A stretch of 64,000 bases of DNA from Austropuccinia psidii (Eukaryota; Basidiomycota; Pucciniomycetes; Pucciniales; Sphaerophragmiaceae): contig JALGQZ010000013.1 in assembly GCA_023105745.1 (NCBI GenBank), positions 10,287,105-10,351,104 on the forward strand, given 5' to 3'. This document shows, piece by piece, positions 1 to 11,551 of this stretch; position 1 is the first letter of the stretch; every line of letters begins with the position of its first letter. Under the pieces are notes generated by a model, which was not told the DNA's origin, searched no databases, and saw only the letters and a program-made list of their open reading frames with translations. A program made the position numbers and the translations under genes.

Positions 1-902
1 GTAGTAGACAGGTACAGCAAGAGTGTCAGATGTCTCCCCTGTCACAAAGAGGACACAGCAATGGACACAGCCATATTGTTCTGGAACAATGTGATAGCTA
101 ACTGTGGAGTTCCAAGAATTATAATTAGTGACAGAGACCCTAAATTCACATCAGAATTTTGGACTAATCTATATGAGATGCTGGGAACCAAACTAGCATT
201 CTCCACAGCTTACCATCCACAAACAGATGGTCTAGCAGAAAGAATGATCCAAACATTAGAAGACATCATTAGAAGGTTTTGTGCATATGGCATGGAATAT
301 AAAGACAATGAGGGATATACCCATGACTGGGTAACCCTCCTACCAGCTGTACAATTGGCATACAACACAAGTATACACTCAGCGACAGGAAAAACCCCTG
401 CCACCTTAGAGAAAGGATGGAACCCACTACTTCCAGTAGACTACTTGAAGAAGAACCTCCTCTCAGTACACCCCACAGCTAAGGACTTCCACACAATGTG
501 GAAGACTGCCTGTGAAAAAGCAGAGCAATGTGTGGCTGAAGCCAAATTATATAACAAACAGAGATATGATAAAAGTCACCAAGAACCTGATTTCAAAGAA
601 GGAGACCAAGTTCTAATCTCAACTCTTAACTTAAACAACCTAAGAGGACCCAAGAAGATGAGAGACTCATTAATAGGACCATTCACCATTATTAAATTAA
701 TAGGAAAGAATGCAGTAGAAGTCAACCTGACCAAAGAGTTCTCTAGGAAACACCCAGTTTTCCCTGTGAGCCTGGTCAAACCTTATCACCAGACAGATGA
801 GGAGAAATTCCCTGACAGAAAGAAGACAGTCACCCATGAAAGATTGGTAGAGGAAGATGACTCACCTGGACCAGTGAAAAAGATCATTAAAGCCAGGAAA
901 TA
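1..902 (+). pseudogene. A1 integrase catalytic core and C-terminal GPF module (5' truncated by window)
   Basis: The frame is open from base 1, so the methionine at 61 is internal. It is the C-terminal part of a Gag-Pol polyprotein whose integrase inserts element cDNA. Visible motifs are ISDRDPKF (second catalytic Asp) and [14 protein letters not shown] (catalytic Glu, about 35 residues later), which is a D,D35E core. The first Asp lies upstream of the window. A GPF module follows ([12 protein letters not shown], then FPVSLVKPY). The frame stops at 901-903, where related elements continue into a chromodomain; the sequence matching that domain resumes in another frame. It is more divergent from the B, C and F integrases than those are from each other. 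Confidence 0.85.
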
Positions 903-1063
903 AGAATTAATGGGAAAGACAACAGGCAATATCTGGTTAGAATTAAGAATCAACCAGCAGATAAAGATAAATGGTTAACTGAGAAATAAATCCCAGATGG
1001 ACAAATACACCTCAGAAGATTCAGAGCCTCCAGGAGGGCTGAAGAGTCTCATCAATGATGAGC
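903..1063 (+). pseudogene. A1 chromodomain remnant, frameshifted
   Basis: After the stop at 901-903, another frame reads a chromodomain-like end: RQYLVRIKN, then DKWLTEK, a stop codon, and LRRFRASRR. It matches the REYLVRY...DEWL...LLRRFRH end of the other elements. Compared with B2 it has a frameshift near 900 and one nonsense codon. The domain would tether integrase to chromatin in chromovirus-type elements. Confidence 0.7.
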
Positions 1064-1082
1064 CTTCTTTTGAGGGAGGGTA

Positions 1083-2587
1083 TGTCAGCCTGTGACTCAA
1101 AACAGAGCACTAGCATGGCATCCAACATACCATAAATAATGGTATGACAAGTATTGAACAAACATAGTCAAGACAGGTAATAAATAAGAGAAAACAATCC
1201 TCTTAAATTAAACACCAACCTTATCCAAACAGAATAAGGAAACCTAGAGGAGAATAAACAGGTCAAAACCCTTATTTTCACCTCTCATCTAACTTATGCA
1301 TATTTAAGTTATTATATACCAAAATGGTATTTTTCTTAAAGCTCACATAGAGAGCTACACAATGATATCATCCATGTTGTGTAACACCACTACAACTGGA
1401 GATACCATATGACCTTTATTTCAAAACCAAGACCCCCCTGAAAGTCAAAGAGGGCTTGTACAAAACTGTACAACAGCATACCCAAATTAAAGATATAAAC
1501 AAGAGCTTTAATTTGAGATACATTAGACCTCTGTATCTCTTAAATTGACTGAGGGGTCTTGGTTCAAAGTTTTAACAACCAGAAATACAGATATTCTGAA
1601 AACAAGAAAGTAAACAAACCCCTGTATCTTTGGCATACACTCATACAAATGTACAGTGTAATATACCAAAATGTAGAGCTAATAAAGCGCTACAAAACTG
1701 TATCATCAGAATACAGATATCTTCCAAATTGAAGAAGATATCTGGCATGGAAGTTTTTGAAGCCTCATACTGATGTACAAAAATATATCCAAAAACTTAA
1801 AACCCTTATAACTTTTGCTATTTAAAATAAGGGTAAACATGAAGCATACCAAATTAAAGAGCTCATTAAGCCCTTCAATTTTGTGCTCTTGGTTTCTTGA
1901 TATCTCTAAAACTGACTAAGATATCTTGGTTGGAAGTATTTTGACCAATACTGGCCTGTACCAAACCTGTACCAACCAGTACTGTCTTGATACTCAAAAT
2001 AATGGTTGTTCAAAGCTTAAACCCGCCCAGAATGACTAGTATTGATCATACAGACACCAGAACAACGTCATCCAAGTGCTGACCTGGCAGGTGAAAAGTT
2101 TTTTCACCCTGTATTGATCCAGAATGATCATTTGTGGTTCCAAAACCACAATTCTGCCTCTACTGACGTCAGAATTGAGGATCCAGAACCACAGACTGAC
2201 CATTGGAGTGAAAATTTTCACTCCTCTGACGTGTGAAGAGTTAATAACTCTTGACAGTCTTGAAAGATATAAAAAGAAGGGTTTTTTTCCTTCAAAAACC
2301 CATCATCTTATCTTACTTTACCTATATTCTTATGTGACAAGACTGTTATCCATCAGTAGTGTCCTTAGAATTTTTAAAGATATAATTAGAATATAATGAT
2401 TGTAGTGTTTCTTCACAGTCAAAGATATTAGAGCATTGCAACCCAGGTCCTCAATAGACTCATCACCACTGTTACCACGTAGCAGTAGGACCTGAAGATT
2501 TAATTTATTCTTTGTTTTTGACGTGTCACAGTCATAATACTAGCTTGTATTTACATTTTATAGCTAATATATAGACTCACCCTGACA
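1083..2587 (+). repeat. A1 3' LTR (1505 bp)
   Basis: The LTR begins TGTCAGCCTGTGACTC directly after the purine run GAGGGAGGG and ends ACTCACCCTGACA. D1 gag coding sequence resumes at the next base, which fixes the right boundary. A diverged relative begins at 63250. No coding sequence is seen inside it; the short open frames around 2036-2396 have no family resemblance. Confidence 0.8.
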
Positions 2588-2993
2588 GAAAGCTGTAATT
2601 TTTTCAATGGGGTAGTCCTCTACTGGTGTATCCTCAGAGACTGCAGAATCTAGGTCAGATTCTTCTTTCTCTTCAGTGCACTGAACTTCATTGATTTTTG
2701 TCTTTTTGGTGCAAGTGTTGGCTAAATGGGAAGTACTTCTCCATTTATGACACTTCAAGAAAGGTCTTTCAGGTCTTTTGTCCTCTCTGGAAATCTTTGG
2801 GACCATTTTGGACTCCATAGGGATTTTAGCCCACGTTTTACCAATTCTTGTTCTAGTAATGATATCTTCCATTGCATTAATGTAGTCCTCTGTTGAACAA
2901 GCTTCTGCACATCTGCACTTGATAGCATGTTGCAGTTCTCCTCCACATTGTCTTAATATTTTCATATTAATCATAGTGTCAGACATATCTGGG
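2588..2993 (-). pseudogene. D1 gag, C-terminal piece with mutated zinc knuckle
   Basis: Read on the minus strand from the B1 boundary, this is the end of the Gag core ([17 protein letters not shown]) and the nucleocapsid region. The zinc knuckle reads CHKWRSTSHLANTC, so the second cysteine of the usual C-X2-C-X4-H-X4-C is a tryptophan. An acidic Glu/Asp-rich stretch follows, as in all copies here. The apparent last residues (CQGESIY) come from the A1 LTR. The piece is cut by B1 at 2993 and by A1 at 2588 and continues at 20743. Confidence 0.85.
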
Positions 2994-4811
2994 TGTAAGG
3001 TTTGGATATGAAACTTTGATTAAAAATCAAGTACTTTTCCTGTCCTCAAAATTTGTATAAGGTAAAAATCAATTAAAAATAGTAAAGAATATTATTTTTA
3101 AGAGAAAACACACCAATTTCATTGTTTATAACTTTATTAGTATAAAACAATAATATTATAAAAATTTATTGTTTTACCAACAATAAAAATTTATCCAAAA
3201 AATACTGTACAAGAGATATTTTAAGGCTACAAAAGAAATTTCTTCAAGAGCAATTTCAATTGGAATTAATTGAGCAAAGAACTGCAAGCAATTAATGAAA
3301 GCGAAAAGTCTTTAAAAAGAATATTAAAGAGAAAACACGCCCAAAAGTGACCAGAGTGAATTTGGAAACAAAGTGACAAAGTTTACAGTGATGAAAGATG
3401 CTTTAATTCACTTTTGGGGTGGTTCAGGGGTAAAAATGATTATAAGGGTCACAAACAATGATTATAATGATTTTTTCACGTGGTTAAAAGGTTTAAAATG
3501 ATATAAGAAAGGTGGTTGGAATCTTTTATTGATTGGTTTAACAATGTTTAAACTAATTATAAAAGGAAAAGATTCTAACATGAAGAGAAAAGTGGGGCAA
3601 AGAAGACATTCTTTTATAGCAATCAATTCTCTTACTCCAAAAGTAAAATTTACTCTTGTCAGTCGTGAAAAACAGTCTGACCACAGAAAAGCCAATTATG
3701 GCATCATTGAACCCTGGTTTAGACCAAAAAGGGCTGGTTTAAACCATTTTTAGCCATTTTTAGCCGTTTTAGACCCTTAAATCAGCCATTACTATAGCAA
3801 TACCAGGCCTAGAGCCTTTAAAACACGTCAGAATGTGTTTCAGAGACGTAGAAACCAGCTAAAACTGTTTTTACTATGATGGTTTTATCTTAAGGGTAGT
3901 TTTACCCTCTTGGCAACAGCTAAAACTACCCCAGTTGGTATCAAAACCTCGTCATCAATTGAGTTCACAGACCCTGTAACTCAATTCCAGGCCAAAAGTG
4001 ATGAACATTTGCGTGAATTTTGACATCCCACGCCTGTCAGCAAGGATTTTGGGGGTCTAGCTCCCCCTTAGAGCTGGAGTTCCTTTTCCCCCCCAAATTT
4101 AATCTTTCCCATTTATTTTTCCTTTAATTCCTCATCATGTATTATACTTATAATTTACATATGTAATTCAATTCAATTGTACAGTACAATACAGTAATAA
4201 TTGACACCTCATATGTAAATCAAAGTTCACTTATGTAATACACGTGCACATTTTGACATTTCAATTGAATTCAATTGAAAATACTTCAATTCCTCATAAC
4301 TTCTAAACTAAACACAACACCTCAATTTTAACACAAAAATTGATGGTTAACACCACATGTGGTGTGAATTGTATTAAGGTTTTGAGGATTTTCAACTTTT
4401 GTATTGAAAATACTAAAAATTCAATTTAAGCTTATTTAGAGTTGAGTTACAAGAATTTCACTCAGAGGTGACCCCACCTGATTTTTTACAAGGAATCCAA
4501 TGGTGAAATAATTTTTGTGTGTTTATTTATTGAATAAAAATTTAGAATAATTTTTTTTTAACTTTTTTCACAATTTTGTTAAAATTTCATTTTTACTCAA
4601 TTTTTTCAAGTATAAATGTAATTTTATACTTACAAAATTTAATGTATTTTTATTCTTAAATTGTAATTAATTTTTTTATTTTTGATATAATTTTATATTT
4701 ATATTTTGAATTTTATTTTAATAATATAAATAAATTTATTTTATTTATATTAATATGTTATTTTTGTATTTGTGGTCTTTTGCGTATATGAAATTACCTC
4801 TAAGGCTCACA
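2994..4811 (-). repeat. B1 3' LTR
   Basis: On the plus strand it runs from TGTAAGGTTTGGATATG to CTCTAAGGCTCACA, the reverse complement of the B2 LTRs. It is 1818 bp. A TATA-like CTATAAAAG (minus strand) lies near 3612-3620. Next to it at 4812 is the purine tract seen before the 3' LTR of B2. Confidence 0.93.
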
Positions 4812-4866
4812 TTCCCTCCCCCTAAAAAGGAATATTACTTTGTAATATTGCTGTTTCTAGTGTGTC
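4812..4866 (-). pseudogene. B1 last codons and polypurine tract, cut by C1
   Basis: The minus strand matches the last codons of the B2 polyprotein (GACACACTAGAAAC...) followed by the tract AGGGGGAGGGAA that precedes the LTR. C1 inserted within the final chromodomain codons, and the gene resumes at 15564. The 5 bp GTGTC at 4862-4866 is repeated at 15564-15568. Confidence 0.85.
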
Positions 4867-6891
4867 TGTAAGGTTTGACTATGAAACAATAAGTAAAAAT
4901 TACTAATTTATTACTTATTGTACTCTGAATGTCCTTATAATTGAAATAAATAAGATTAAAATAATAATAATAATAAAGAAATATTATTATTATGGCGTAA
5001 AAATATTATATTATTAAATAAATATAATAATATAATTAATATTATATGAAATTATAATATTATAAATAATATATTAATATAAAATAATTAATATATTATA
5101 AAGCTCTTTATTATTGTTACCAACAAATAATAAAGGCGTGAAAAATTGTTTTTTATAAATAAAAAACAATTAATAACAATAATATTACTAATATTAAAGT
5201 TATATATTAATTTAAATACTATTTATATTAATTAAGAATTATTAAGAGTAATAATAAGAGAGAAATTATTATAATAAGATGAAATAACCTACTTTTAACA
5301 CTTAAAATAATAATTTTGAGATATTTTACGCCAAAAGAATATAATACAACTTTTTCAAATTGTATTTACAATAAAAAATAAAGAAATTTACTAAATTTCT
5401 TGATTTTACGTGGAAATGAGTTTATAGAGAGATTTATAACAAAAACAATTAAAGAATTGATTTAATCACGTAAAAATAGTGATTAATATTAAGATGATCT
5501 TTGGTCTTTAATAATATAAGAGTTTTATATATAAAGAATAAAGAAATTACCTTTTATTTAATTGATTTATTGTTTTTGATGCGTCTGAGGGGAAAATAGA
5601 GTAAAAAGAGCTCTATTTATAGTAAATACCTCCCTCCTAGAGTCCAACAGGCTTCTAGTAGACGTGTACTGATCATATCCACTGGAATTGATCAATATTT
5701 TAAGGTTTGAGGGTGATTACATCATGATCAAACCATATTACATCATTATTACACCAGTATTTAGAGTTATCACTATAACTCTAAGTTTGATGACATCAGA
5801 GGCTTGGCAGAACCCCAAATTTCGTGGATTTTATTAGTTTTAATCATAAACTAATAGTATTCACCAATTGTATCACTCTTAAGACTGTTAAACTTAATTT
5901 AAAGTTACAGTATGTGATCATAACAGCTCAATTTAAGCTCAAACTTTGATCCTCAAACACCTTTAAGGTTTTCACGCTACAGCAATTCAGAGAGTGATTT
6001 CTGATAGCCTGACATAACCTTATTATGCTGCCAAGAGCTTTTCATTACATCATCAAAACCTAATTTTGATGATTTTTCTTGTAACTCATCTTTTCTGTCG
6101 AAATTCAATATTTTAAACTTCAAACCTTGATTTCAGGGGGTTATACCCTGAATTTAATAATAAAAATTACGTCATTCTTCTCGAATAAACTAGTAGAATC
6201 CAACTGTATACTTTTTTTTTAAGTTTGGACTACTTTCACAACAAAGTGGTCAACAGCTCTGTTGATTTTTATCAATATTTCCTCATAAGTCTTAACCTTG
6301 TTTATAATTTGCAAAATAAAGTTCATATCTGTGTTCTTACAGTAACTACGTGGTAACTTTATTTTTGGTTCATCATTCTAGCATGTATAGTTTAGAAGAT
6401 ATTAGCTATGATCACTGAATATATGCGTTGACCAAAAAAGTGCATATATTCAGGATAATTCCTTAAGTATTGATTTTGGGAATGAGCTTACTAATTGGTT
6501 TATATGTGGATGTTTGTGGGGAATCCACTGGTACAATTTATTTCACATGTTGTTTCATTAGTTTCTGAGATAAATAAGGTTTTATGGTTTTTATAAGGTA
6601 TTATACCTTATAATTCCTTAAATATTGACTTTACAGATATGCCATAAAAGTGGCATATGTGTATTTTTCCATGGGGAATCCAATGGTATAATTTATTTTA
6701 CATGTTGATTCATTGGTTTTTAAGTTAAACCAATTTTTATACCAATTTATGGTATTTTTTGTATATTTAAGTAATTATTCTTAATGTATATTTATTCTAA
6801 GTAATTTTAATATAATTATATTAAAGTTATATTTATTCTGAGTCTTTTTTGTGACCTTATTGGGTATGTGGTCATATCTCAAAGGCTCACA
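4867..6891 (-). repeat. C1 3' LTR (2025 bp)
   Basis: The plus strand reads TGTAAGGTTTGACTATG at the start and CAAAGGCTCACA at the end. The section 4960-5300 is extremely A/T rich with ATT/AAT runs but is part of the LTR; the same run is present in the other C1 LTR. No gene is seen in it. Confidence 0.95.
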
Positions 6892-6908
6892 TTCCCTACC
6901 ACCAAAAA
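6892..6908 (-). other. C1 polypurine tract
   Basis: The minus strand reads TTTTTTGGTGGTAGGGAA directly before the 3' LTR. This is the usual place for the plus-strand primer of reverse transcription. F1 and C3 have close versions. Confidence 0.7.
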
Positions 6909-7009
6909 AGATTGTACCACAATCTGATATGTGTGATTAGGGTATCATCCACTGTCCTACCTCTTCAATAGACTTTGTTAGTCTTGAAGCTCAATAATGC
7001 TTAACTTTT

Positions 7010-10000
7010 TTATTTTTCAGGTTTTCTTTCATGTCTGAACCTTCTTAGTAATTTATCAGCATTTGTTATATCTTTCTCAAGTAGCCATTCATCTTCTTGA
7101 GTTGAATTTCTATACCTTACAAGGTATTCCCTTTCTTTTTTGTTTCTTGTCCTTCTTTCTTTAAGGACTTTTACTATTTTCTTTTCCTCTCCTTCCTCCA
7201 AGGGGGGAATCTCAAGTGGGGGTTTATTTCTTAGTGGAAATAACTCCTTGTCACTTGAACTGTAAGGTTTTATCAGACTTACAGGGAAAGCTGGGTGTTT
7301 GTTCATTAGTTCACCTGTGAGTTCTAATTGCACAGCATTGGGTCCATGGAGTGCTTTTATCATAAATGGTCCTGCAAACGAATCTTTTAATTTCTTTGGG
7401 CCTTTTATGTTATTTAAATTAAGGGTTGATACTAAAACCAAGTCTCCTATTTTGAGATCAGGTGGTTTATGACTTTTATCCCATCTTTCTTTTGCATATT
7501 TAAAAGAATCTTGCATGCATCTGTTTGCATGGTGTCTTGCTTTGTCAAGCATTATCTTGAAACTGCTTGCTGTTGGATGTATATCCACTAAGTCCTTTTT
7601 GAGGGTGTCATAGGGAAGTCTTGGATTCCAACCTTTCTCTAGCATTGCTGGTGTTTTGCCATTAGAAGAATGGATTGATGTCTTATATGCCAGTTCAAGT
7701 GCTGGTATTAGTGTACACCAATCATGGGTAAAACCATCAGAATCTTTGAATTCTAGCCCATAAGCACAGAATCTTCTGATCATATCCTCTAGGGTCTGTA
7801 TCATTCTTTCTGCTAGACCATCAGTTTGAGGATGATAAGCTGTTGAGAATGATAACTTTGTTCCAAACAAGTTATGGAGGTTTGTCCATAATGCTGAAGT
7901 GAACTTTGGGTCTCTGTCACTTATAATATTTTGGAATAAGCCTGTGTGGCTAATGACTTTATTCCATATCATTATGGCTGTATCCATAGCTGTGTCATCT
8001 TTATGACATGGTAAGAACATGGGAGTTTTACTGTACCTGTCAACTAGTACTAGGCATGCATTATAACTCCTGTCTCCTGCTGGAGGTAAGGCTGTTACCC
8101 AATCCATATGAACTATTTCCCATGGGGATTTTGGTTCTTGGATTTGGATCATCATTCCAAATTTCTTTCCTGTGGCTCTGTTGGCTTTTTGACATCTGTC
8201 ACAGGTTTGGCTGTACTCTGCAACATCTTTCTTCCAATTTGGCCACCAAGTGCAGGTTTTCACCCTCTCTAGTGTCCTATCTTCTGAGAGATGTCCAGAT
8301 GCAACACTATCATGACACTCATGTAAAATAGTGTTTATTAGTGTTCTATCTGTTAAGGCCATAACACATGTGTGTTTTGTTCTATGGTAAAGGATTCCAT
8401 CAAGGAGGTGAAATCTTCCTTCATCATATGCCTTTTTCCATATTTCATCTAGTTTTGATGAAAGTGATGGATCTTTGCAGTCTTTCATTAGAAGTTGGCT
8501 TAAGATATGGCAATTTTTGTCTGTCTTATAGCTTTCTTTAACTTGGTTAAAGAATTCTGTGCCAATGTCTGTAACACATATTCCTTCTATATGGTGCTCT
8601 TCTTGTGGTACCCATGCTGGATTGTCAGGGGTATTTGCTAGAGCCCATCTACTAAGACCATCTGCATTTTTATGAATATTCCCAGATTTATGAACAATAG
8701 TCATGTTTCCTCTATATTCTTGGATAGCAATTTGCCATCTCAGCATATGTCTATTTGGAGTCTTCATATTTAATAGTGATTTCACAGCATTACAGTCTGT
8801 GATTACATCAAATACTGTGCCATCCAAATAATAATGCATTTTTTCTAAAGCCCATACTAGGCATAAGCATTCCATTTGGCTTGCTCCATACCTTGCTTCT
8901 GTTGGCTTTATCTGCCTTGAAATGAAACAAATTGGTCCTTCCACTGGTTTGTCATTGATAATTTGTGTTTGGTGAAGTGCAGCACCTAGTCCTTCTCCAC
9001 AAGCATCAATGTACAGTTTGAAGGGTAGTTTCCAATCTGGCATCAGAAGAAATGGGGCATTTGTTAAGGAATTTTTCAATTCTTCATATGCCTTGACTCT
9101 TTCTTCTGTCATCTCATAGACTGTTTGTTGGTCACATAGCTTATACAAGGATTTAGCAATCTTTGCAAAGTCCTTTATATGCTGTCTATAGTAACCAGCA
9201 AATCCTAGAAATGATTGCATTTCTTTTTTAGTTTGAGGCATTGGTTTAAGTAGTACTGCTGCTACTTTATTTTTGTCTATGCCTAGACTAAGTCCAGATA
9301 CCACATGTCCTAGTGCTTTTAATTCACTATATGCAAAATGACACTTTTTCAAGGAAATTTTCATATTCACTTGGACTATTTTCTGTAGTACCCTTTCTAG
9401 TCTTGTAAGGTGATTGTCCCAAGTTTCTGAGCAAACTATATTATCATCAATATAGATGATTAACCATCCTTCTGATAATTCTTCAGGAAATATGGTATTC
9501 ATCATTCTTTGATAATGGGAGGGTGCATTCTTTATTCCAAATGGCATTCTTAAGTATTCAAAAATTCCACAATGGACTATTATTCTTAGTAGTTTCTTGG
9601 CATTGTCTGTTAAGACATTTTGATGAAAACCCTTAAGAGCATCCATAGCTGTGATGAACTTAGCTTGTGACAATTGGGTCAATGTTTCATGGATTCTGGG
9701 TATTGGATATCTGTCTGGAATGGTATAGGTATTGAGGGCTCTGAAGTCTCCTACCATCCTTGATTTTCCATTATGCCAAGTTATAATGACAGGTGTAGTA
9801 ACTTCTACTTGTTCATTGTGTCCAACCTTTCTTAATACTCCAAGGTCCATTAATTCTTTAATGTGCACCTCTAAGGCTTCTCTAGCTCTTGGGCTGGCTG
9901 GATAAGCAGGTCTTCTTAATAAAGGTGGGTAAGGTTTTTCTACATTAAGAATTATATCCACTTCATGTCCAATTATGGCACCTAGTGGCTCTTTGTCAGT

Positions 10001-11533
10001 TGCAAAGGCATTTTTATACTTAAATAAGAGATCAATCAATTTTTCTTTCATTTTTTCTGTTAATTCTTGATTGAATTCTGCCTCTATGAGTTGTTCAGAT
10101 ATAAAAAGTTCCTTTTCTGGAATTTTTTCTTCATTCTTAATAACTGTGATTTGTTTTTTGTTATTTAAGAATCCAAACTTTTGTCTTTTGTTATCTCCTA
10201 TGGTAAAATATCTATCCTTTTGGTTGGAGATATCTATACCATAGATTGATAAGTAGTCATTCCCAAGTATGAAATGATTACTAGTACAGTTGTCCATTAC
10301 TACAAACTCTACTTTAATTCTGACACATTGTGAGGGATGAGGAAAAATTAGTGTTAAATCAATTATTCCAAGGGGCTTCATGCTCTCACTTGCACTACTA
10401 AATTTGACACCTTGTATTGGCATAAGTTTTTCTTGCCAGTCTGGGACAATGGCTTTTAAATAACTTTTGCCAACACAAGTGCAATATGCTCCTGTATCCA
10501 AGTTAACCTTTCCTTCTTGGTTATCAACCATAACAATACTAATACTTGATTTTCCAGCTGTATATCCCATTCCTCTTGCAGGTTTGGTTTCATACATTTT
10601 GGCATCTTGTATGTTTGTCAGATTTGTGTCAGATGTTCCAACTTGTGGTAAGTTTGAGTTAACATCCAGTACTTCATAAATTATATCAATATTATTAATT
10701 TGTGCATTAATTATATTGATTTCATCACTTTCAGAGCTCTCTGACTCTTCTGTCTCTTTTTCAGAGTCAGATTCCTCTTCTTTGTCATTGTGGTTTTCTG
10801 TTTCCACAATTTCATTAATCTTTGCTTTTTTAAGGCAATTATTGGCTAAGTGTCCAATACCTCCACATTTATGGCATTTTCTTTGCTCATTATTGTTGGA
10901 TGTATTGGGTTTAAAGGATTCTTTTGATTTATCTTTCTTGATAAATGGTTTGTTTGGGCTTTTAATGTCCAATCTTTTCCAAGTCCTGCCAATTTTTGTT
11001 CTTGTCACTATATCTTCTAGTGCATTTATATACTCTTCTGTGGAGCATGGTTCTATACACCTGCTTCTTAGGGCATGTTCTAGTTCCCCTCCACATTTTT
11101 TAAGTATTTTCATATGCACCATCTTCTGTGACATTTCTGGGTACAGTGCATTAAGCCTTTCAACTTGTTTTAGGAACCAAGTTAAAAGTTTATCTTTCTC
11201 TGGGTCAAAGAAAGAGTTTTCAAATGCATTTTCTATCTTATACCTCCAGGCATCATTTGCCCACTTGGTGATTATTTCTTGTTTCCACCAAGAACAGGTA
11301 TTTTTACCATTTGTTTGTCTTATGCCATAATACCATCTTTTTGCAGATTTCTCAAACAATGAATGTAATCTTGCAGTGATTAATTCATCTGGTATGGCAT
11401 AGTCTTCTTGCAACATGTCAATTGTTTTAATAAATGACATGTGGTCATATTCACCTTCTCCTGTGAATGTTGGCCATTCTTTTAATTGAGGTGCCTCCTT
11501 CATTAAGACTTGGTTATTATCTTGGTGACTCAA
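7010..11533 (-). CDS. C1 Gag core-Pol polyprotein
   Basis: The frame encodes 1507 aa. In order it has the Gag core from the start ([15 protein letters not shown]), a zinc knuckle [14 protein letters not shown] near residue 218, an acidic linker, an aspartic protease with LDTGAYC near 346, reverse transcriptase with YIDDNIVCS near 695, RNase H ([11 protein letters not shown] near 842), an integrase HHCC finger (about 1070-1110), and the D,D35E core. For that core, HMDW lies near 1143, ISDRDPKF near 1206 and GLAERMIQ near 1240. A GPF module follows, and the protein closes with a chromodomain-like end (REYLVRYRN...LLRRFRH). The protein copies the element RNA and integrates it. The frame upstream is the same frame, separated only by a UAA at 11552-11554, so the start at 11533 is the first methionine after that stop rather than a convincing natural start. 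All catalytic residues are present. Confidence 0.92.
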   Translation of the reverse strand: MSHQDNNQVLMKEAPQLKEWPTFTGEGEYDHMSFIKTIDMLQEDYAIPDELITARLHSLFEKSAKRWYYGIRQTNGKNTCSWWKQEIITKWANDAWRYKIENAFENSFFDPEKDKLLTWFLKQVERLNALYPEMSQKMVHMKILKKCGGELEHALRSRCIEPCSTEEYINALEDIVTRTKIGRTWKRLDIKSPNKPFIKKDKSKESFKPNTSNNNEQRKCHKCGGIGHLANNCLKKAKINEIVETENHNDKEEESDSEKETEESESSESDEINIINAQINNIDIIYEVLDVNSNLPQVGTSDTNLTNIQDAKMYETKPARGMGYTAGKSSISIVMVDNQEGKVNLDTGAYCTCVGKSYLKAIVPDWQEKLMPIQGVKFSSASESMKPLGIIDLTLIFPHPSQCVRIKVEFVVMDNCTSNHFILGNDYLSIYGIDISNQKDRYFTIGDNKRQKFGFLNNKKQITVIKNEEKIPEKELFISEQLIEAEFNQELTEKMKEKLIDLLFKYKNAFATDKEPLGAIIGHEVDIILNVEKPYPPLLRRPAYPASPRAREALEVHIKELMDLGVLRKVGHNEQVEVTTPVIITWHNGKSRMVGDFRALNTYTIPDRYPIPRIHETLTQLSQAKFITAMDALKGFHQNVLTDNAKKLLRIIVHCGIFEYLRMPFGIKNAPSHYQRMMNTIFPEELSEGWLIIYIDDNIVCSETWDNHLTRLERVLQKIVQVNMKISLKKCHFAYSELKALGHVVSGLSLGIDKNKVAAVLLKPMPQTKKEMQSFLGFAGYYRQHIKDFAKIAKSLYKLCDQQTVYEMTEERVKAYEELKNSLTNAPFLLMPDWKLPFKLYIDACGEGLGAALHQTQIINDKPVEGPICFISRQIKPTEARYGASQMECLCLVWALEKMHYYLDGTVFDVITDCNAVKSLLNMKTPNRHMLRWQIAIQEYRGNMTIVHKSGNIHKNADGLSRWALANTPDNPAWVPQEEHHIEGICVTDIGTEFFNQVKESYKTDKNCHILSQLLMKDCKDPSLSSKLDEIWKKAYDEGRFHLLDGILYHRTKHTCVMALTDRTLINTILHECHDSVASGHLSEDRTLERVKTCTWWPNWKKDVAEYSQTCDRCQKANRATGKKFGMMIQIQEPKSPWEIVHMDWVTALPPAGDRSYNACLVLVDRYSKTPMFLPCHKDDTAMDTAIMIWNKVISHTGLFQNIISDRDPKFTSALWTNLHNLFGTKLSFSTAYHPQTDGLAERMIQTLEDMIRRFCAYGLEFKDSDGFTHDWCTLIPALELAYKTSIHSSNGKTPAMLEKGWNPRLPYDTLKKDLVDIHPTASSFKIMLDKARHHANRCMQDSFKYAKERWDKSHKPPDLKIGDLVLVSTLNLNNIKGPKKLKDSFAGPFMIKALHGPNAVQLELTGELMNKHPAFPVSLIKPYSSSDKELFPLRNKPPLEIPPLEEGEEKKIVKVLKERRTRNKKEREYLVRYRNSTQEDEWLLEKDITNADKLLRRFRHERKPEK

Positions 11534-11551
11534 GTCTGTTATGAAAGGATT

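Larger units (their letters stand above)
1..2587 (+). mobile_element. A1: 3' part of a Ty3/Gypsy element, family A
   Basis: The window opens inside the integrase of a plus-strand chromodomain Gypsy element. Its internal region ends in a purine tract just before 1083, and a 1.5 kb 3' LTR follows to 2587. The LTR starts TGTCAGCC and ends CCTGACA, a short inverted terminus unlike the TGTGAGCC type of the other families here. The element interrupts the gag of D1, which resumes at 2588 on the opposite strand. Its 5' half, and so its target duplication, lie outside the window. It is probably inactive because its C-terminal frame is broken. Confidence 0.85.

Noticed and set aside
3462..3695. A 77-codon minus-strand frame repeated in two family B LTRs (also 19419-19652)
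   Set aside because: It spans the TATA box and U3/R of the LTR. Its repetition follows from the LTR being repeated, and other B LTRs do not favour the frame.
4960..5300. Extreme A/T tract, considered as a centromere-like or replication element
   Set aside because: The same tract is in both C1 LTRs, so it is part of the LTR. No array or unit is seen.
10716..11330. A 204-codon frame antisense to C1 gag
   Set aside because: It mirrors the acidic linker and Gag core. It is Ser/Leu-rich shadow sequence with no independent support.
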